From: Ichthyophthirius multifiliis
Lineage: Eukaryota; Ciliophora; Oligohymenophorea; Hymenostomatida
DNA length: 60,158 bases
Direction: 5' to 3'
NCBI RefSeq assembly: GCF_000220395.1
Contig: NW_004086884.1
Location: forward strand, 1 to 60,158
This document shows positions 12,688-25,624 of the stretch, one piece after another. The notes under the pieces were generated by a model, which saw only the letters and a list, made by a program, of their open reading frames with translations, was not told the DNA's origin and did no database searches. The translations under genes were made by a program, and so were the position numbers. The number at the start of each line of letters is the position of its first letter. The stretch's first letter is position 1.

Positions 12688-13921
12688 ATGAATGAAGATT
12701 ACTAAACCTTAATAAAAATTCTTTCAAATCCAGATTTATATAAACAACATATAAAAATATACAAAGATTCCATCTTAAAAGACTAAGATCTAAACATAAT
12801 GGTATTAATAACTGAAGTATCATCCTATATTCTCCATAACCGGTTTTAGTATAAACCTTTGGCAGTTTTAAATTCCCTCCGAATAATAAAAGAGACTATA
12901 AGTTTATAAGAGAAATCTGAAGAAAATCCTCAAGAAAAATACTTGTAAATGATTTAGATAAAAATATTACCAATAATGTGTGAAATAGCTAAAAATAATA
13001 AAAAAGAGGAAAATTGGAAATTCTTTTTCGAATAAAACAATCCTTCAGAAGATTAAATTTTAATCGGAAATTCTTTCTTGAGGTTATTATTGGAATGTAT
13101 TTTAGTTTGGGGTAGTTGCCTAGTGAATAAATTTTCCCTTTTTTAAGACGAACTAAAAGAACTAATGGACTCTGGAGTCTATTTTCCACATGATTTAGTC
13201 TATTTTTAAGAAGAAATTACCAAAAGTAAAGTATTTAGTAGCCAATTTTTATATAAGATCTAATTTTATGAATAAATAAAGGAAGGGTTTAAAACTGAAG
13301 AAGAGTTTTATGAATTTTAAAAAGAGTTTTTGGACAATTATAGGAATTTGAAAAGAAAAATAGTGATTAGTTTAAAAGAAAATGAAATAGATTTAAATAT
13401 TTTAAATAATTAAATTGCTGAGATTTGCTATTTTAATCGTGATTTCGAACTTTTGGAATTTTTTTTTAATAATAAAATAAAAATTTTAAAGGGTTTGAAA
13501 TAGAAATTATAAATGAGAAAAATTTTTGCGAACTTTTTTTGGAAGATTTAGAAAATTTTAAAGAGAAGAAGATTTCTTTTAAATTTTTTAAAGAAAAATA
13601 TGTAAATTTTAAAACAGAATTTTTAAAAGGGAAAAAAATTTTAAAATTTACTAAAAAAATTAAAGATTTTTTATAAAGTCCAGATTTATAAAAATATCAT
13701 ATTAATAAATTCGATTATTCAGATTTTTTAAAAAATAAAACATTTTAAACTTCTCCTAACTCAGATAAAAAGAATAGATAAAAGGAAATTAATTATAATA
13801 AACAAGATGATATTAAAAAAATTAAATAATAAATTAAATTAGCTCTGGCTTAAAAGAATTCTGGAGATATAAATATGAAGATATTAATGGATAAATAAAT
13901 AAAATTTCAATAACAAAATGA
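12688..13921 (+). CDS. Helical hypothetical protein (ARM/VHS-like feel)
   Basis: Unbroken frame from ATG 12688: MNEDYQTLIKILSNPDLYKQ, VLITEVSSYILHNRFQYKPL, AVLNSLRIIKETISLQEK, FLRLLLECILVWGSCLVNKF. The N-terminal helices with 'YKPLAVLNSLRIIKE' resemble VHS/ENTH- or ARM-type solenoids, and the rest is Lys/Glu/Phe-rich helical. The gene is divergent from the mitochondrial-like gene, with only about 200 bp between the two starts. The 3' end is uncertain. The main frame stays open past 14 kb into the next gene. A shift of one frame near 13850 instead gives a natural ending, LKEFWRYKYEDINGQINK, and then TGA at 13919-13921, which is the end I report. An unrecognised intron or an assembly slip would explain this. 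Confidence 0.5.
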
Positions 13922-14192
13922 TCCTTTTTTTTATTTTTTTGAAAAAAAATATTTTTAATAAATTTTATTTTTCTATAATTTTTCTTTTGTTTTTGTTTTT
14001 TTTTATAATTTTTATTTTAATAATTTTTTTTGTAATAAAATATAAATTTAATATACATTTATAATAAAAATCTATATTATTATAAAAATAATTAAATATA
14101 TAATATATTTTATATATATATTTACATCTATAAAACATAACTTTTTTTTATTTTATTTAAACCAAAAAAAAAAAGCAAATAAAAAACAAAAT

Positions 14193-16032
14193 ATGGAATT
14201 ATAAAAAATCTAAAATCCCCTTCCAAAAATCTTTTAAACAATCAAAAAAGTTCAAAAACTTAAAGAATCAAATTCCTTTAATATTATATAATAATAACAA
14301 GAACTCGAAAATTAATACACAAAAATAAACACTTAAATATTAGACAAACCTGATTCAGAAACAGAACCTTAAGGACTAGATCAATTAAATAAATAAAATG
14401 TTTCAGTTATAATCGAAAGAGTCAAAAATATTATATAAAAAAATAAAAAATAACATGAAAACTAATTCCAAAATTCCAATAAGGAAATAAATTTTTAATA
14501 AAAAGTCAAAATATTTAAAAAATTAGACACATATATAGAATCTAAAGATTATATGTCTTAAATTGGACAAAACATAATATAATAATCCACTTCTACCGAA
14601 AATACTTAAAATAAAAAGTAATTTATGAAAACTTTAGATACTAGTTAATCTTAATATTCATTGGAAGATATATCTCTTTTTTAAGAAAATAGCTAAAAAG
14701 AATTATTATAAAAAGCTTATTTGTTTATCTAAACAAGAAAATAATAAATAAATAACAATTAAAATTTTTCAGAAGCAAGAAATTTAATAAAGTCTTTACT
14801 TTCGTTTGATGAATCTTAATAATAAAAGGAAATTTTTTTAAAAGAAATAAATTAAAATCCTTCTTTTTATTAAATTTTAGATGAATCAATTGCTAATAGT
14901 ATAGAAAAATATAAAAAAAAATATTTATTTTTATAAAAAAAAAAAAAAAAAAGATCAAAAATAAATAAAAAAAGAAGAATTAAATACACTTTTACTAAAA
15001 GAAATTCCAAAAGAAAAAACATCAGAAGTCCAAGAAAAATAATAAATAAACTAAAAAGAAAATAATTTGAAATAAAAACGAATCTAATAAATACAAAATT
15101 TCCAAAAACAATCAAAAAAAGTAATTTCTTATATAAATAAACTGGGTAAAAATATTGCTTCGGCTAAATAAAAAGAACAATAGAATATTCTAGACTAATT
15201 AAGGCTTTAAAGAATCTAAAAACAATAAGAATAAATCAAATAGTTTAGAGATTTAGAGAAAAAAATACTCAAAAGAAATTTTAAAAGTGATTCCATAAAG
15301 CTTCCCGAAATAAAAAAAATACAAAAACCAGTTTACAAATCTCCCGAAATACAAAATATAGTAAAATAATATTAAAAAAAGAAAAAAAGTTAAAATATTG
15401 CAACTCTATTTGTTAATAAAAGTCATATATAATCTAATTAAACCTAAAATTCGAATTCTCCTTTATAAAAAAAATAAAAGCAAAGAGTCAATATTTTGAA
15501 AGAAATAAAAAATCATATAGATTCATAATAAGGCTTTTCAGTAATAAAGCTGAAATAACTTTTAATGGATAAACAAAAAAACATAAATAGAAACTCATTT
15601 AAAAGTGCGAAAAGGTACTTTTTATAATAGACATAAGAAAAATCTCCAAAAGAAACTTATTTATCTAAATTTTCAAAGAAATAAAAAACTCTTTTTCTAA
15701 CTGATTTATAAAATAATAATTAAAAAGGAAATTTATTATAAAGTCAATTTTAAAAATAATAAAAAATAGAAAATAAAAATGAAATTATTACTAATTCTAA
15801 ATAAATATCTCCATAAAAAAAAATACAAAAAATTATGAATTAAATGCAATTATATCACTAAGAATTTCTCGAATAAAAAGAATATATATTTAAAGATATT
15901 GAAAATATGAAATCCTAGTTTCTTATTAATTATAATTAGTTAAAAGAATCTAAAATTGAATTTTTAAAAGAAATGTAAGAAACTGCTATTAATGTAGAAT
16001 TGAAAAAATATATATATTAAAGATTATTATGA
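14193..16032 (+). CDS. Coiled-coil Gln/Lys-rich protein, hypothetical
   Basis: Single long exon of about 610 codons with many TAA/TAG glutamines and no TGA until 16030. Starts MELQKIQNPLPKIFQTIKKV. Predicted coiled-coil stretches include EKYKKKYLFLQKKKKK, QEKQQINQKENNLKQ and LRLQRIQKQQEQIKQFRDLE. Between them lie Ser/Pro-rich linkers such as KLPEIKKIQKPVYKSPE, with likely proline-directed phosphosites. The C-terminus is again helical (YHQEFLEQKEYIFKDIE). Such architecture is typical of ciliate cytoskeletal or basal-body proteins, but no orthologue is evident. No introns are required, unusual among its neighbours. Confidence 0.6.
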
Positions 16033-16215
16033 AAAAAAAAAAAAAAAACTTTTTTTTATTTATATTTTTAACTTTTTATCTTGGTAATTTTATTATAGTT
16101 TTTTTAGTATTTTAATTTGATATTTTATATTCATTTAAATATTATTACTCAAGTATTTTATTAATTTTATATTCCTTTTCCTTTAATATTTACATATTAA
16201 AATAATAATTTTTTA

Positions 16216-16915
16216 TCAGAAAAATCGTTTTCTTATTTAATTTATAAAATATTCGATATTATTTTCATATTTATTATATAATTTTTTATATTTATTTTTT
16301 TGAAACCCTTGATCTAGAAGTTTTTTATTTATAAAATACAATTATTCTATTTATTTTTTCTTTTAAAAAATCTCTAATCTTTTACTCACTGTTTGTATTT
16401 TATAAATTCTCAGCATAATTTCTCTATAAAAATGCAAAATATCAAATAAATTTTCTCATTTATTAAATTAAAAGAAATTTGTATTTCTTTCTTTCGAAAT
16501 TACATACAATTTTTATTCCTTGTTTTTTCTAATAATTAAAGCAAAATATTAACTTTTTTATTAATAATAAAGTCTTTTTTTATATTTATATAAAATTTTA
16601 TTTTTTTTCAATTATTTAAGATGTATTGAATTTATAATTAATATAATGAACCTTTTTATTGTTCTTGCTTAAAATGGCATTTATTATTATATTAAATTTA
16701 ACAAAAACCTTATTTTTAGAATTTTAAAAATAATATTTATCCATATTCATATTATTATGTTATTCATTTTTAAATTAAATGGTTTTATTTTTTTCTTTTT
16801 ACTTATATTCTTCATTTATGGTATTTTTTTGAATAATATTGCTTATTTTATATTAGAAAATCTATTTTTCAATACTATTAATTTGCTTTTTGATTAAACA
16901 ATTTATTAAATACAT
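16216..16915 (-). CDS. Small basic helical protein, hypothetical
   Basis: Minus-strand coding pieces separated by short introns. The best-supported exon reads NLFDILHFYREIMLRIYKIQ, TVSKRLEIFQKKKQIEQLYF, INKKLLDQGFQKNKYKKLYN and ends QIRKRFF then TGA (16216-16218). An upstream exon supplies VNILLQLLEKTRNKN and joins in phase across an intron beginning GTATGT. Further upstream the frames KCHFKQEQQK and MYLINCLIKKQINSIEKQ look coding, but the exact joins are not secure, and ATG at 16913-16915 is tentative. The protein is Lys/Gln/Ile-rich and helical. No family recognised. Confidence 0.4.
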
Positions 16916-17588
16916 TTTAATATTTAGTAAACTTGAGTTGATTTTATTAAAATTATGTTGTAATTTGTTATTTTTTTATTAGTAAAAAATACAATAAAAA
17001 ATATTAAAAAATTTTTATATAAAAATTATAATATTTACCATAAATATAGCCATAAATAATAATTTAATATTTTTATTTGTATAAATTATTATTTTGAATA
17101 TATTTTTTTTAGAATAAAAAAAATTAAAAATTGATAATAAATTATATATTGTAATTATTATTTTATTCCAATTTTTAGTTATATTAAAAAATAATCATAA
17201 TTTTTTATATTTTTTGTAAAATAAAAAATATAGAAATAGTTTTTATATATAAAAAATAATTCAATTTATTATAATTATATTTTATAATAAAAATTATTTC
17301 TATATTTTTAATTTTTATATATATATATATATTATATTGATTATTCTTTTTTTTTATTAAAAAAAAAAAAACAAATAATTTTTTGGTTTATTAAAATGCA
17401 TATATTAATTAACTTATTCTATAAAATCAAAAAATTCAAAGTAGAAATAAATTAACTTAAATTTTATTTTATAAATTAAGTAATATAGTAAAAAAATAAA
17501 CTAAATTAAAATTAATAAAATAATATTTTTATTTATATAAATAAAAATAATTTCATTTATTTATTTTTTTAATTAATATTCGAAAAAA
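16916..17588. other. Intergenic, nothing recognised
   Basis: Divergent spacer between the small minus-strand gene and the CNB protein. Nearly pure A/T with no codon texture; presumably holds two promoters. Confidence 0.5.
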
Positions 17589-19385
17589 ATGAATAACAGT
17601 TAAATTATAATACCTACATTTAGAAAAATGGCCAAATTTTTATAAATTTCTGACCAATAATAGATTTCTAACCAATTAATAAGTTTCAAAATTTATAAGG
17701 CAGGAAGTCAAAATTCAAAAATATCAGATTTTTCCTTATCTCTAAAAAAATCTCAAATTAATTAATTACAAATAAATCTTTAAAAAAATGAAACTATGTA
17801 AAATTTTTCTTAAAAAAGCCAAAAAAAACAAATAAATAATAATTCATATACAGTAGATCAAAAAAATATAATATGTAAACAAAAAATATCAAAATAAATT
17901 CCGAAAAATTAAATAATAGTAAAATTTTAAACAATAGTAAGAAAAATAATACAATAAAACAAATTTAAAAAAACTAAAAAATTAAAAGAAAATTAACTTA
18001 AATAATTAATAATAACAAACTAGTATCTATTTAAAAAACAAACAACTAAAGTTAATAGAGTAGATTCTTTTTTTTAAGAAAACATAAAGAATTTATTATA
18101 AAATACTGCAAAAATTGAAAAAAAATAAGAGAATACAAATAATCTACTAAACTCAATAAATGAAGAAATTTTAGAAAAATAAATAGTTTAAATAAATGAT
18201 GAAAAAGATGTTGAAATTATAATTAATATTTTAAAAAAGCAAAAATAATCTTAAAAAGAAAAAAATTTTATTAAAAGAGCTATTTAAAATATAAGTCTTT
18301 TCCAATAACACAAAGATATTATTTTTAGAAATGCAAAAACTAACCAATATCTAATTTAAGCTTTAGGATATAAATTTTTCAAGAAAAACGAGACTATTTT
18401 TGAAATCGGAGATGAAGGAGACGCTTATTATATTGTCCTTAAAGGTATTTTTGTTATAAATAATATTTAAATATTATTATTTTTTACGTTTTTTTATTCT
18501 ATGTTTTTTTTTTGTTTTTTATGAAAAACCTAAAATTCAATCTAAAATAAAAAATGACTTAAAAATATATAATTAAGAATTTTTTTTATTTTAATTGATT
18601 TTTGCTATTTTTGTTTTTTGTTTAAATAAAAAATATATAAATAAATTAAACTCCTTTTTTTTTGTTTTTAAGGATTAGTTCATTTATTATTACCTAAATC
18701 TTAATAAGATACTGAAATTATTGAATAGTTATAAAAGGAAAAGAAAAGAAAGCTCACAGAAATGAAAAAATAAAAACTTCAAGAAATTAATTTGCATAAA
18801 ACTAAATTTTTCAAAAGAGCATTTAATGAGTATTTTTAATAATTATATTTATATATCCTAATATAAATAAAGAATTTAGAAATAAAATCAAAAATAATTA
18901 GAAAATGTGATAAATAACAAAAAATTATTAAAATAATAATTAAAAAAAAAAAAAAAAGTAAAAATAAAATAAAAAAGATGATTCATTTGAAATTGTAAAA
19001 AGTTCTTTTCCAATAAAATTAAATATTGTCCCAAATTATTTATTTGGTTCAATTAATAAAGAAAACACTAATAAATAAGAAGAAAAAACAAAAAAACTAT
19101 AATTATCACTGATATAGAATATGGAAAGTAAATAAATAGTCTAAAATGTCAGTTTAACACCATAATTAAAACCAAAAATTACAAAATAAAAAATAAAATT
19201 TTCTGTAGATGGAAAATTACTAACGGAAGAATAAGAATTTTAAAAATTAATAGAAAAAAATTATCCAAATATGAAATTAATTAAACTATTTAAACCTGGA
19301 GATTCTTTTGGAGAAATAGCTTTATTAACAAAATCAAAAAGGTAAACATGTTATAATATATTATATGTATATATATATAATATAT

Positions 19386-19441
<56 letters not shown>

Positions 19442-20844
19442 AAAGAACAGGTACTATGATTTGTAAAACTGATACTCATTTAATATCTTTAACCAAAGAA
19501 AATTTCCAAAAAATTATGGTCTATTATAATAATGTTGTATTAAAAGAAAAAATAGATTTTTATAAATATTTTGATTTTATGAAAGGAATTCCTTAATCTA
19601 AATTAATGATTTTGTTGCATGAAACTTAAGTTCTTACCTTTTAAAAAAATTAGATTATATATTCTGAAATAAATGATTCTAATTTTTTATATTTTATAAA
19701 AGAGGGCGAAGTTTAAATTGAAGAATTTATATAAATATATTAAAGAGATAAATATATAAAAAATTTCGAAGATATTTTCAATTTTTATTGTTTAAAAAGT
19801 TCTAACTAAAATGAAGAAATGAAAAGAATAATAGTCTATTAATAATGTTAAAGTTCATATTTCGGAGAATATGAAATTATTTTTAATTTTCCAAAAAGAA
19901 AACAACGAATAATATGCACTTCATTAACAGCCACAATTTTTTCTATAAAAAAAGAAGTATTAAAATTTCATATATTTTTTACCATAAATAAAAAAAAGAT
20001 TTTACTATAATTACTAAAAAAATACCAAGGATATTAAATATTAGAAAAAAAATGCAAAGAAAGGCGAAAATGGTAAGAAAATCGAATATAAGAATTTTAA
20101 ACAAACAAATGTGAGAAATCCATCTAAAAACAAAATAAAATATAAAAAAAATTAAACCTTTAAAAAATTCGATCATCATCCCAATCTTTAATTAACAATA
20201 ATGTATCTCCAGTAAAATCAGAAGAAAGTCATTTTTCAATAAAAAAATTAAAATAAGAAAATAATAATCTTTTATAATCAGAAAACTTAAATTTAACTTA
20301 ACCAAATAATTTCTTTTTAGAATAAAAAATAACCATTAATTAATCTTAATAACTTATGCCCAATTTCCTTATTCGAAAAGATAGCTTAATTTAAAAATAA
20401 AGTCCTTCGTAGAAATAAATAAATCAACTAAATAATGAAATAGGGACTCCTTTATTGAAATAAAATCTGAAAGTGGAAATAAAAAAAGATAAAATAATTG
20501 AAAATTAAATAAAAAACTTTTTACATTATAGATAAAAATCTTAACCCAAAGAAATAGAAATGTTAAAAAATTAATTCAGAGATGTTTTTTAAATATAATA
20601 TGAATTAAAAAATAACAATAAATAAAAAAAAGATATATTAAATTATATGAAAAGTATAAGCATTTAATTTAATTCGAATTGTGAAATATATAATAGTACA
20701 TAAAAATATGAAACAATGGAAAAAAACAATAAAATTAAGTTAAATAATATACTAAAAAAGTTTGAAAATAAAAAATAAATTAAAAAATTATAATTACAAT
20801 ATAATAATGTTCATATTAAATTAATGAAATAAATATTTTCTTGA
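17589..20844 (+). CDS. Cyclic-nucleotide-binding (CNB) domain protein
   Basis: Contains at least one cAMP/cGMP-type CNB fold. The first half gives FKKNETIFEIGDEGDAYYIV followed by LKG, the classic beta-strand with the GDxGD turn. It is interrupted by a 230-nt intron (about 18446-18673) inside the domain. After a Lys-rich insertion come LIKLFKPGDSFGEIALLTKS and, past a TA-filled intron (about 19342-19443), TGTMICKTDTHLISLTKENF, the phosphate-binding-cassette region (FGE-AL) and closing strand. The canonical Arg after the cassette is not obvious because of the intron, so ligand binding is uncertain. A second, more degenerate CNB follows (FLYFIKEGEVQIEEF, YFGEYEIIFNFPKR). The N-terminal 200 residues are Gln/Asn/Ser-rich, and the C-terminal third is a low-complexity tail with LNNILKKFENKKQIKKLQ. 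This is the tandem-CNB class abundant in ciliates, not a PKA regulatory subunit. Confidence 0.75.
19370..19440. repeat. (TA)n microsatellite inside CNB-protein intron
   Basis: TA run between TKSKR and TGTMICK of the first CNB domain. Confidence 0.8.
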
Positions 20845-20983
20845 AAATTTAAAATACATATTTTCTATTAAAATTATTATATTATTAAATTAATAAAAAA
20901 GTAAAAAAAAAAAATATAATATGTTCATTAAAAAAATTAAAATGAAAATAATTAAATAATAATATAAATTATTTAAAAAATGA

Positions 20984-21403
20984 TATTTTTGGACCAAAAA
21001 ATTAATAATTTATATAAAAAAAATATATTAACAATAATTTTAAGGAGTGTATAATACTAATTATCTTATAAATCTTAGATTAAGACTAAAAAAATTTTCT
21101 GAATATCTAATAGAACTGAATATAAGAATCGCTTAAATATAGCTTATGGTTTTTAACTAATTTAAAGAGATGTCTTTTTAAATTTAAAATAAGCCATTAA
21201 TTTATAAATTAATATTTTAGCAGAAAAATATAATCATTAAGGTTATTATAGCTCCAATATATAAATAATCAAAAAATTATACTATATATGTTATTGGATA
21301 TCCGAAAACATAGGAAATTTTATAAACAATAAATATTATTAGATTAATAATCATTAATATAAATTACATTAAATTTAAAATTTATAAAAATGAAAAAATG
21401 TGA
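20984..21403 (+). CDS. Small hypothetical ORF with unclear 5' end
   Basis: A single frame with clear codon texture: YLINLRLRLKKFSEYLIELN, IRIAQIQLMVFNQFKEMSFQ, KNYTIYVIGYPKTQEILQ, ending EKM-TGA at 21401. There is no in-frame ATG at its beginning, and an in-frame TGA lies just upstream, so a first exon (perhaps from ATG 20972, MIFLDQKINNLYKK) must be spliced on in a way I could not resolve. It may also be a decaying fragment. No family recognised. Confidence 0.3.
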
Positions 21404-21865
21404 TTTTAATTAATAAAATATATTATTATTAAAAATAATCAATAATAAATGATTTTTTCAATATAATATTTAAAAATAAACTTATATTGGATTATATGTA
21501 AATAAAATATTATAATAATATATTATTCTAATTATTATTTTTATTTTAAACATTTATATTCTATATTTATTTAATATTAGTGATTTTTTTTATGACTAAA
21601 ATACTATTTTATTATTTAATATATATAAAATTATTTTATATATAATATATTTATAATTTGAGATTATTTTTTAATAAATAATAATTAATAATATATTATA
21701 ACTACATTTCTAAGAATTTACTATTTCAATTAATATAAAAATCAATATTTTATTAAATTCTATATTATAAAAATAAATATATTAATTTTTTTAAAAAAAT
21801 ATTAAAATAATAAATCAATAACTACTTTAATTATATTTATTTTAATTTTTATTATACTTAAAATT
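21404..21865. other. Intergenic, nothing recognised
   Basis: Plain AT spacer without coding texture between the small ORF and the TBC gene. Confidence 0.45.
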
Positions 21866-23794
21866 ATGAATACTCTAGAATATAGCAATACTAATTCAAA
21901 TATATAAACTAAAATAAATTAGACTATTTGTTAGTAAGAAATCTAACAATAAAAACATAAAAAAATAAAGAATTTAACTTTACTTAAAGAATATATAAAT
22001 AATAACTTGTATTTATTAATATCAAATCCTAAATTTATAATAAAAATATCATTAAATAAATGTTAATCTAAATAATTATTTTAAGATTAAAAAAATTCAA
22101 TTCAAAGTTAAAGTTAATTAAGTCCTTTAAATTAAATTTAAAAGCATAAAAAGTCTTCTGGTACAAATCTGTCCCCAAAAAAAATACATGCTAATCAAGT
22201 ATATCCTTTCACAATTAATATACAAAAAATGTCAAATGAATAAAGTTTTACTTAATGCAATTAAATAAATGAGGAGTCTATATACTCAAAATATTCAATT
22301 GAAGAAGTATATAAAATATTTAATAAATACTCTAATTTTAGAATATTTTTTTTTTTAAAAAAAAAAAAAAGCTTATAAAAGCAGGTTAATTATAAAAATG
22401 CATGAATACTGAAATTATAAAATATCTTAAATAGAAAGTAAAAAGTTCAGAATAATTTCTACCAAACAAAGAAGTTTTCAAATATATTTAATTATATAAT
22501 AAAAAAATATAAAAAAATCTAATAATAGATATATGAATTTTATAAATATTTTATTTTTTAAAGTTTTTTTATATAACTTCAGGTTCTATTTATATACAAA
22601 GATAAAATAAGAATTATTATTAAACAATAATATCCAATATAAATTAATACCCTATTTAATATTTTCAAAATATTGAAAAAGATGTAAACCGTACACTTTC
22701 AGCTTTTACATATGATTTAAAATAAAAAGATACTCTACTAATTTCAATATAAAATATATTATATGCATATTCTATAAGAAACCCTTTTTTGCATTATTGT
22801 TAAGGCTTGAATTTCGTAGTAGCATTTATTCTAATAAATATAACAAAAGTAGAAAAAAGGCCTTTTGGATATATGTTTAAATTATAGAATATATATTACC
22901 TAATGATACTTATAATAATTCATATAGCATTATTTATTAAAAAAATATGATGGAAAAATATATATACTATTATTTACCGAATATTTACAATAAACTAAAA
23001 GAACTTAATGTCGAATATATTATGTTTGGACTTTTATGGTAAAATACTCTATTTTCATGTAATTTAACTAAAAATGTAAATTTTATTTTATAAAAATTAA
23101 AACTAAAACTAAAATAAATAAAAAAAAGTTAGCTTTGTTTGTATGGATGCGTTTAACTCTATCAGGATAGAAAATATTATATATATGTACTTTAACAATT
23201 CTTAAATTACTCGAAAAAGAAATCTTAAATGGAGAAAGTGCAAGCGATGTTTTAAAAACTTTGGATTCTTTTAAAAGCTTTGATAATTTGGAATTATTTA
23301 TTTAAACTTTTAATTAGATTTATATATCAAAAAAAGCTTTCTAAATCGCTTAAGAAATATATAAAGAAAAAATTGAATAAGAATAATAAAATAATTATTA
23401 AAATAAATAATGTTTATAAATTTTTAAGGAAAATTGCAATATAAAATCACCAATATGTCTATTTGTATAATTTTATTAAAACTTAAAATATCCTTCTTTT
23501 ATTTATAAAAATGGATTTGAAATTAATATTATTAAAGATTATTACATTCCTAATATGAAAAATAAATAAAATAATAACAATTAAAATTATTAAGACTTAA
23601 GTATAGATGATATTTTGATTGGTAGACATAATCATTTGTGTCTATAATTTGAAGATAAAGAATAATAATAATAAAATTAATAATAAACTTAAAATGTCGT
23701 TAAAATAAAACTAAGTGATAATTTATTACTTAAATAATTGATTAACCAGACTCTTGGTATTAAGAAAATTAAATAACCCTAAAATTACAAGTGA
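21866..23794 (+). CDS. TBC-domain Rab GTPase-activating protein
   Basis: The TBC core is clear. The arginine-finger motif IxxDxxR is present as IEKDVNR (Arg codon 22690-22692). It is followed by LLISIQNILYAYSIRNP and the glutamine-finger motif HYCQGLNFVVAFIL, whose catalytic Gln is TAA at 22801-22803. AFWIYVQIIEYILP and YYYLPNIYNKLKELNVEYIM follow, then the late helices (TILKLLEKEILNGESASDVL). The N-terminal 200 residues are Ser/Gln/Asn-rich. The C-terminal extension holds KSPICLFVQFYQNLKYP and GRHNHLCLQFEDKEQ. The protein should accelerate GTP hydrolysis on a Rab in membrane traffic. Two joins are problematic: at an A6 run (22853-22858) the frame must shift by one between the Q-finger and AFW blocks, and the segment 23040-23129 looks like an intron but is in frame only if retained. 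The first exons (22330-22580) are only partly resolved. Confidence 0.75.
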
Positions 23795-24013
23795 ATATTA
23801 AATATAAATTTATCTATTTAAATTTAATATAAAGTTATTTAAAAGAAAAAAAATATTATTTTTTTAATAAATTGTTTAATTAAAATATCATTTTTATTTT
23901 TTTTTATAATTAAATAATATAGTATTTATATAACAATTATTTATATATATTATTAAAAAAATAACTTAAAATAAAAAAAAAATTCATAAAGATAAAATAT
24001 CTAAAAAAAAAAA

Positions 24014-25384
24014 ATGTCTGTAGGCTAATCATTACCTTAATTAAATGCTATTCAAAGTAAAATAGTTTGTTTATAATCGTTATTAGCAATTTAAATAAAA
24101 AATAGGAAATTATATGCCCTTAGTTGAAATGTATAATATAACAACTAGATAAAATACTACATGGGGAATAGATGGTTATGAAGTTCCAAAAAGATATTTT
24201 GATCACTTAAAATAGGTTTAAGATAGAGAATACGAAAAAATTAATAAAAAAGGGAAATATGTAAAAAACAACAAATATGTAACAAAAAGGGGTTGCTATT
24301 TAGATGATACAATTAAATTATTTAAAACAAGCCCTGCACCTAACAAGTATGAAGTTTCTTATAAATGGGTAAATCAATAAGATATTGAAAAAGGTAAGAA
24401 AAAGCCTAAAGATACTAAAAGAAATACATTTATTGATGATATTTTTTTAGAAGAAAAAAGAAGAATAAAACCAGGCCCTGGATAATACAAAATATTTTTC
24501 AAAACTCAAGCTGAAGTAAAAGAGACAGATAAAGTAATAAAAGAAAGAAGATAGTAATTTTATTATTATTAAATAATATAAATTATTTATTAATTTATTT
24601 TCAATATATATTTATAAATATTATTAATACACTATTATAATTTAAAATATTAATTTTTTTTCTAAATTAATAAACTTTTTAAGTATTAAAGAAATATATT
24701 TATAGTATTTAAATTATTAAAATTATTTTATGAATATAAAAGTTTATTATTATAATATTATTAATATAAAATTAAATTATATATAATATGTTAATTCAAC
24801 TTTTTTTATAAAAAATAGAATTTAAAAAGGTAGTTTTTTAAATGAAAATGAATATTTAAGTATAAAAACTCCAGGCCCAGGAAATTATAACCCAAGAGTA
24901 TTTTATTTTTTTCATTTATTTATATTTATAAATAATAGGGGATTTTACCAAAACTTAAAGTAAATATGAAAAAACCTTAAGATTTTATAAATTTACATAA
25001 AGAATAAACCAAAAAAGGTAAATTAAGTAATTTACCTGATGTTGGTACTTACAAGTTTAACTTTCCCTTAGATTATGATACTTTTGGAAAGATGCTTGTT
25101 AAAGGAAAATAAAAAACAGCTGTTAAATATTTAGGTACTTAGATAAGGTTTAAAGACTTGAAAAGTACGAAATCTAAATCTGTTGTTATTGGACCAGGGC
25201 CTGGGCATTATTAAATGATTGCGTAATGGCCAGGTATTTAAAAATAAATATTAATATTATATAATACATATATATTTTTAAAAAACAAGGAAAACTTACT
25301 TTAAAGGATAAAAAAAATGAAAAAGCTAAAAACTATTTAAATTTATTATCTAGTGGACTCTAAAAATCTATTTATTACGAATGA
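24014..25384 (+). CDS. STPGR / SHIPPO-type sperm-tail PG-rich repeat protein
   Basis: Three spaced Pro-Gly-rich signatures define the STPGR family: IKPGPGQYKI, KTPGPGNYNPR and VIGPGPGHYQM. A matching 'LPDVGTYKFNF' and an N-terminal WGIDGYEVPKRYFDH are also present. STPGR proteins (SHIPPO1/ODF3-like, CFAP relatives) are inner or outer microtubule-associated proteins of cilia and sperm tails, so this is probably an axonemal component. The start uses ATG TCT with an intron of about 72 nt (24020-24092) directly after codon 2, which joins to QFKQKIGNYMPLVEMYN in phase. A 280-nt intron (about 24554-24833) and three shorter ones follow. All three signatures sit in consistent frames after splicing. 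Ends YYE then TGA 25382-25384, convergent with the next minus-strand gene. Confidence 0.85.
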
Positions 25385-25624
25385 ATAAAAATAATTATTC
25401 TATAAAAATAAATAACTATTCGAAATGATTTAGATTGATTAAAAATATATCAAAATAAAAATTAAAATAAATAAATGAATATGAAAATTTAAATATTATA
25501 TTATTATTTTTTAGTATAAATTTTAAACTTAATATTTATATTTATTAAATCATTAATGAAAAAAAAAAAAATGTTAATTAAATATTAATTTTAATAATAT
25601 AAAAAACTATTTTTTTTTTTGTTT

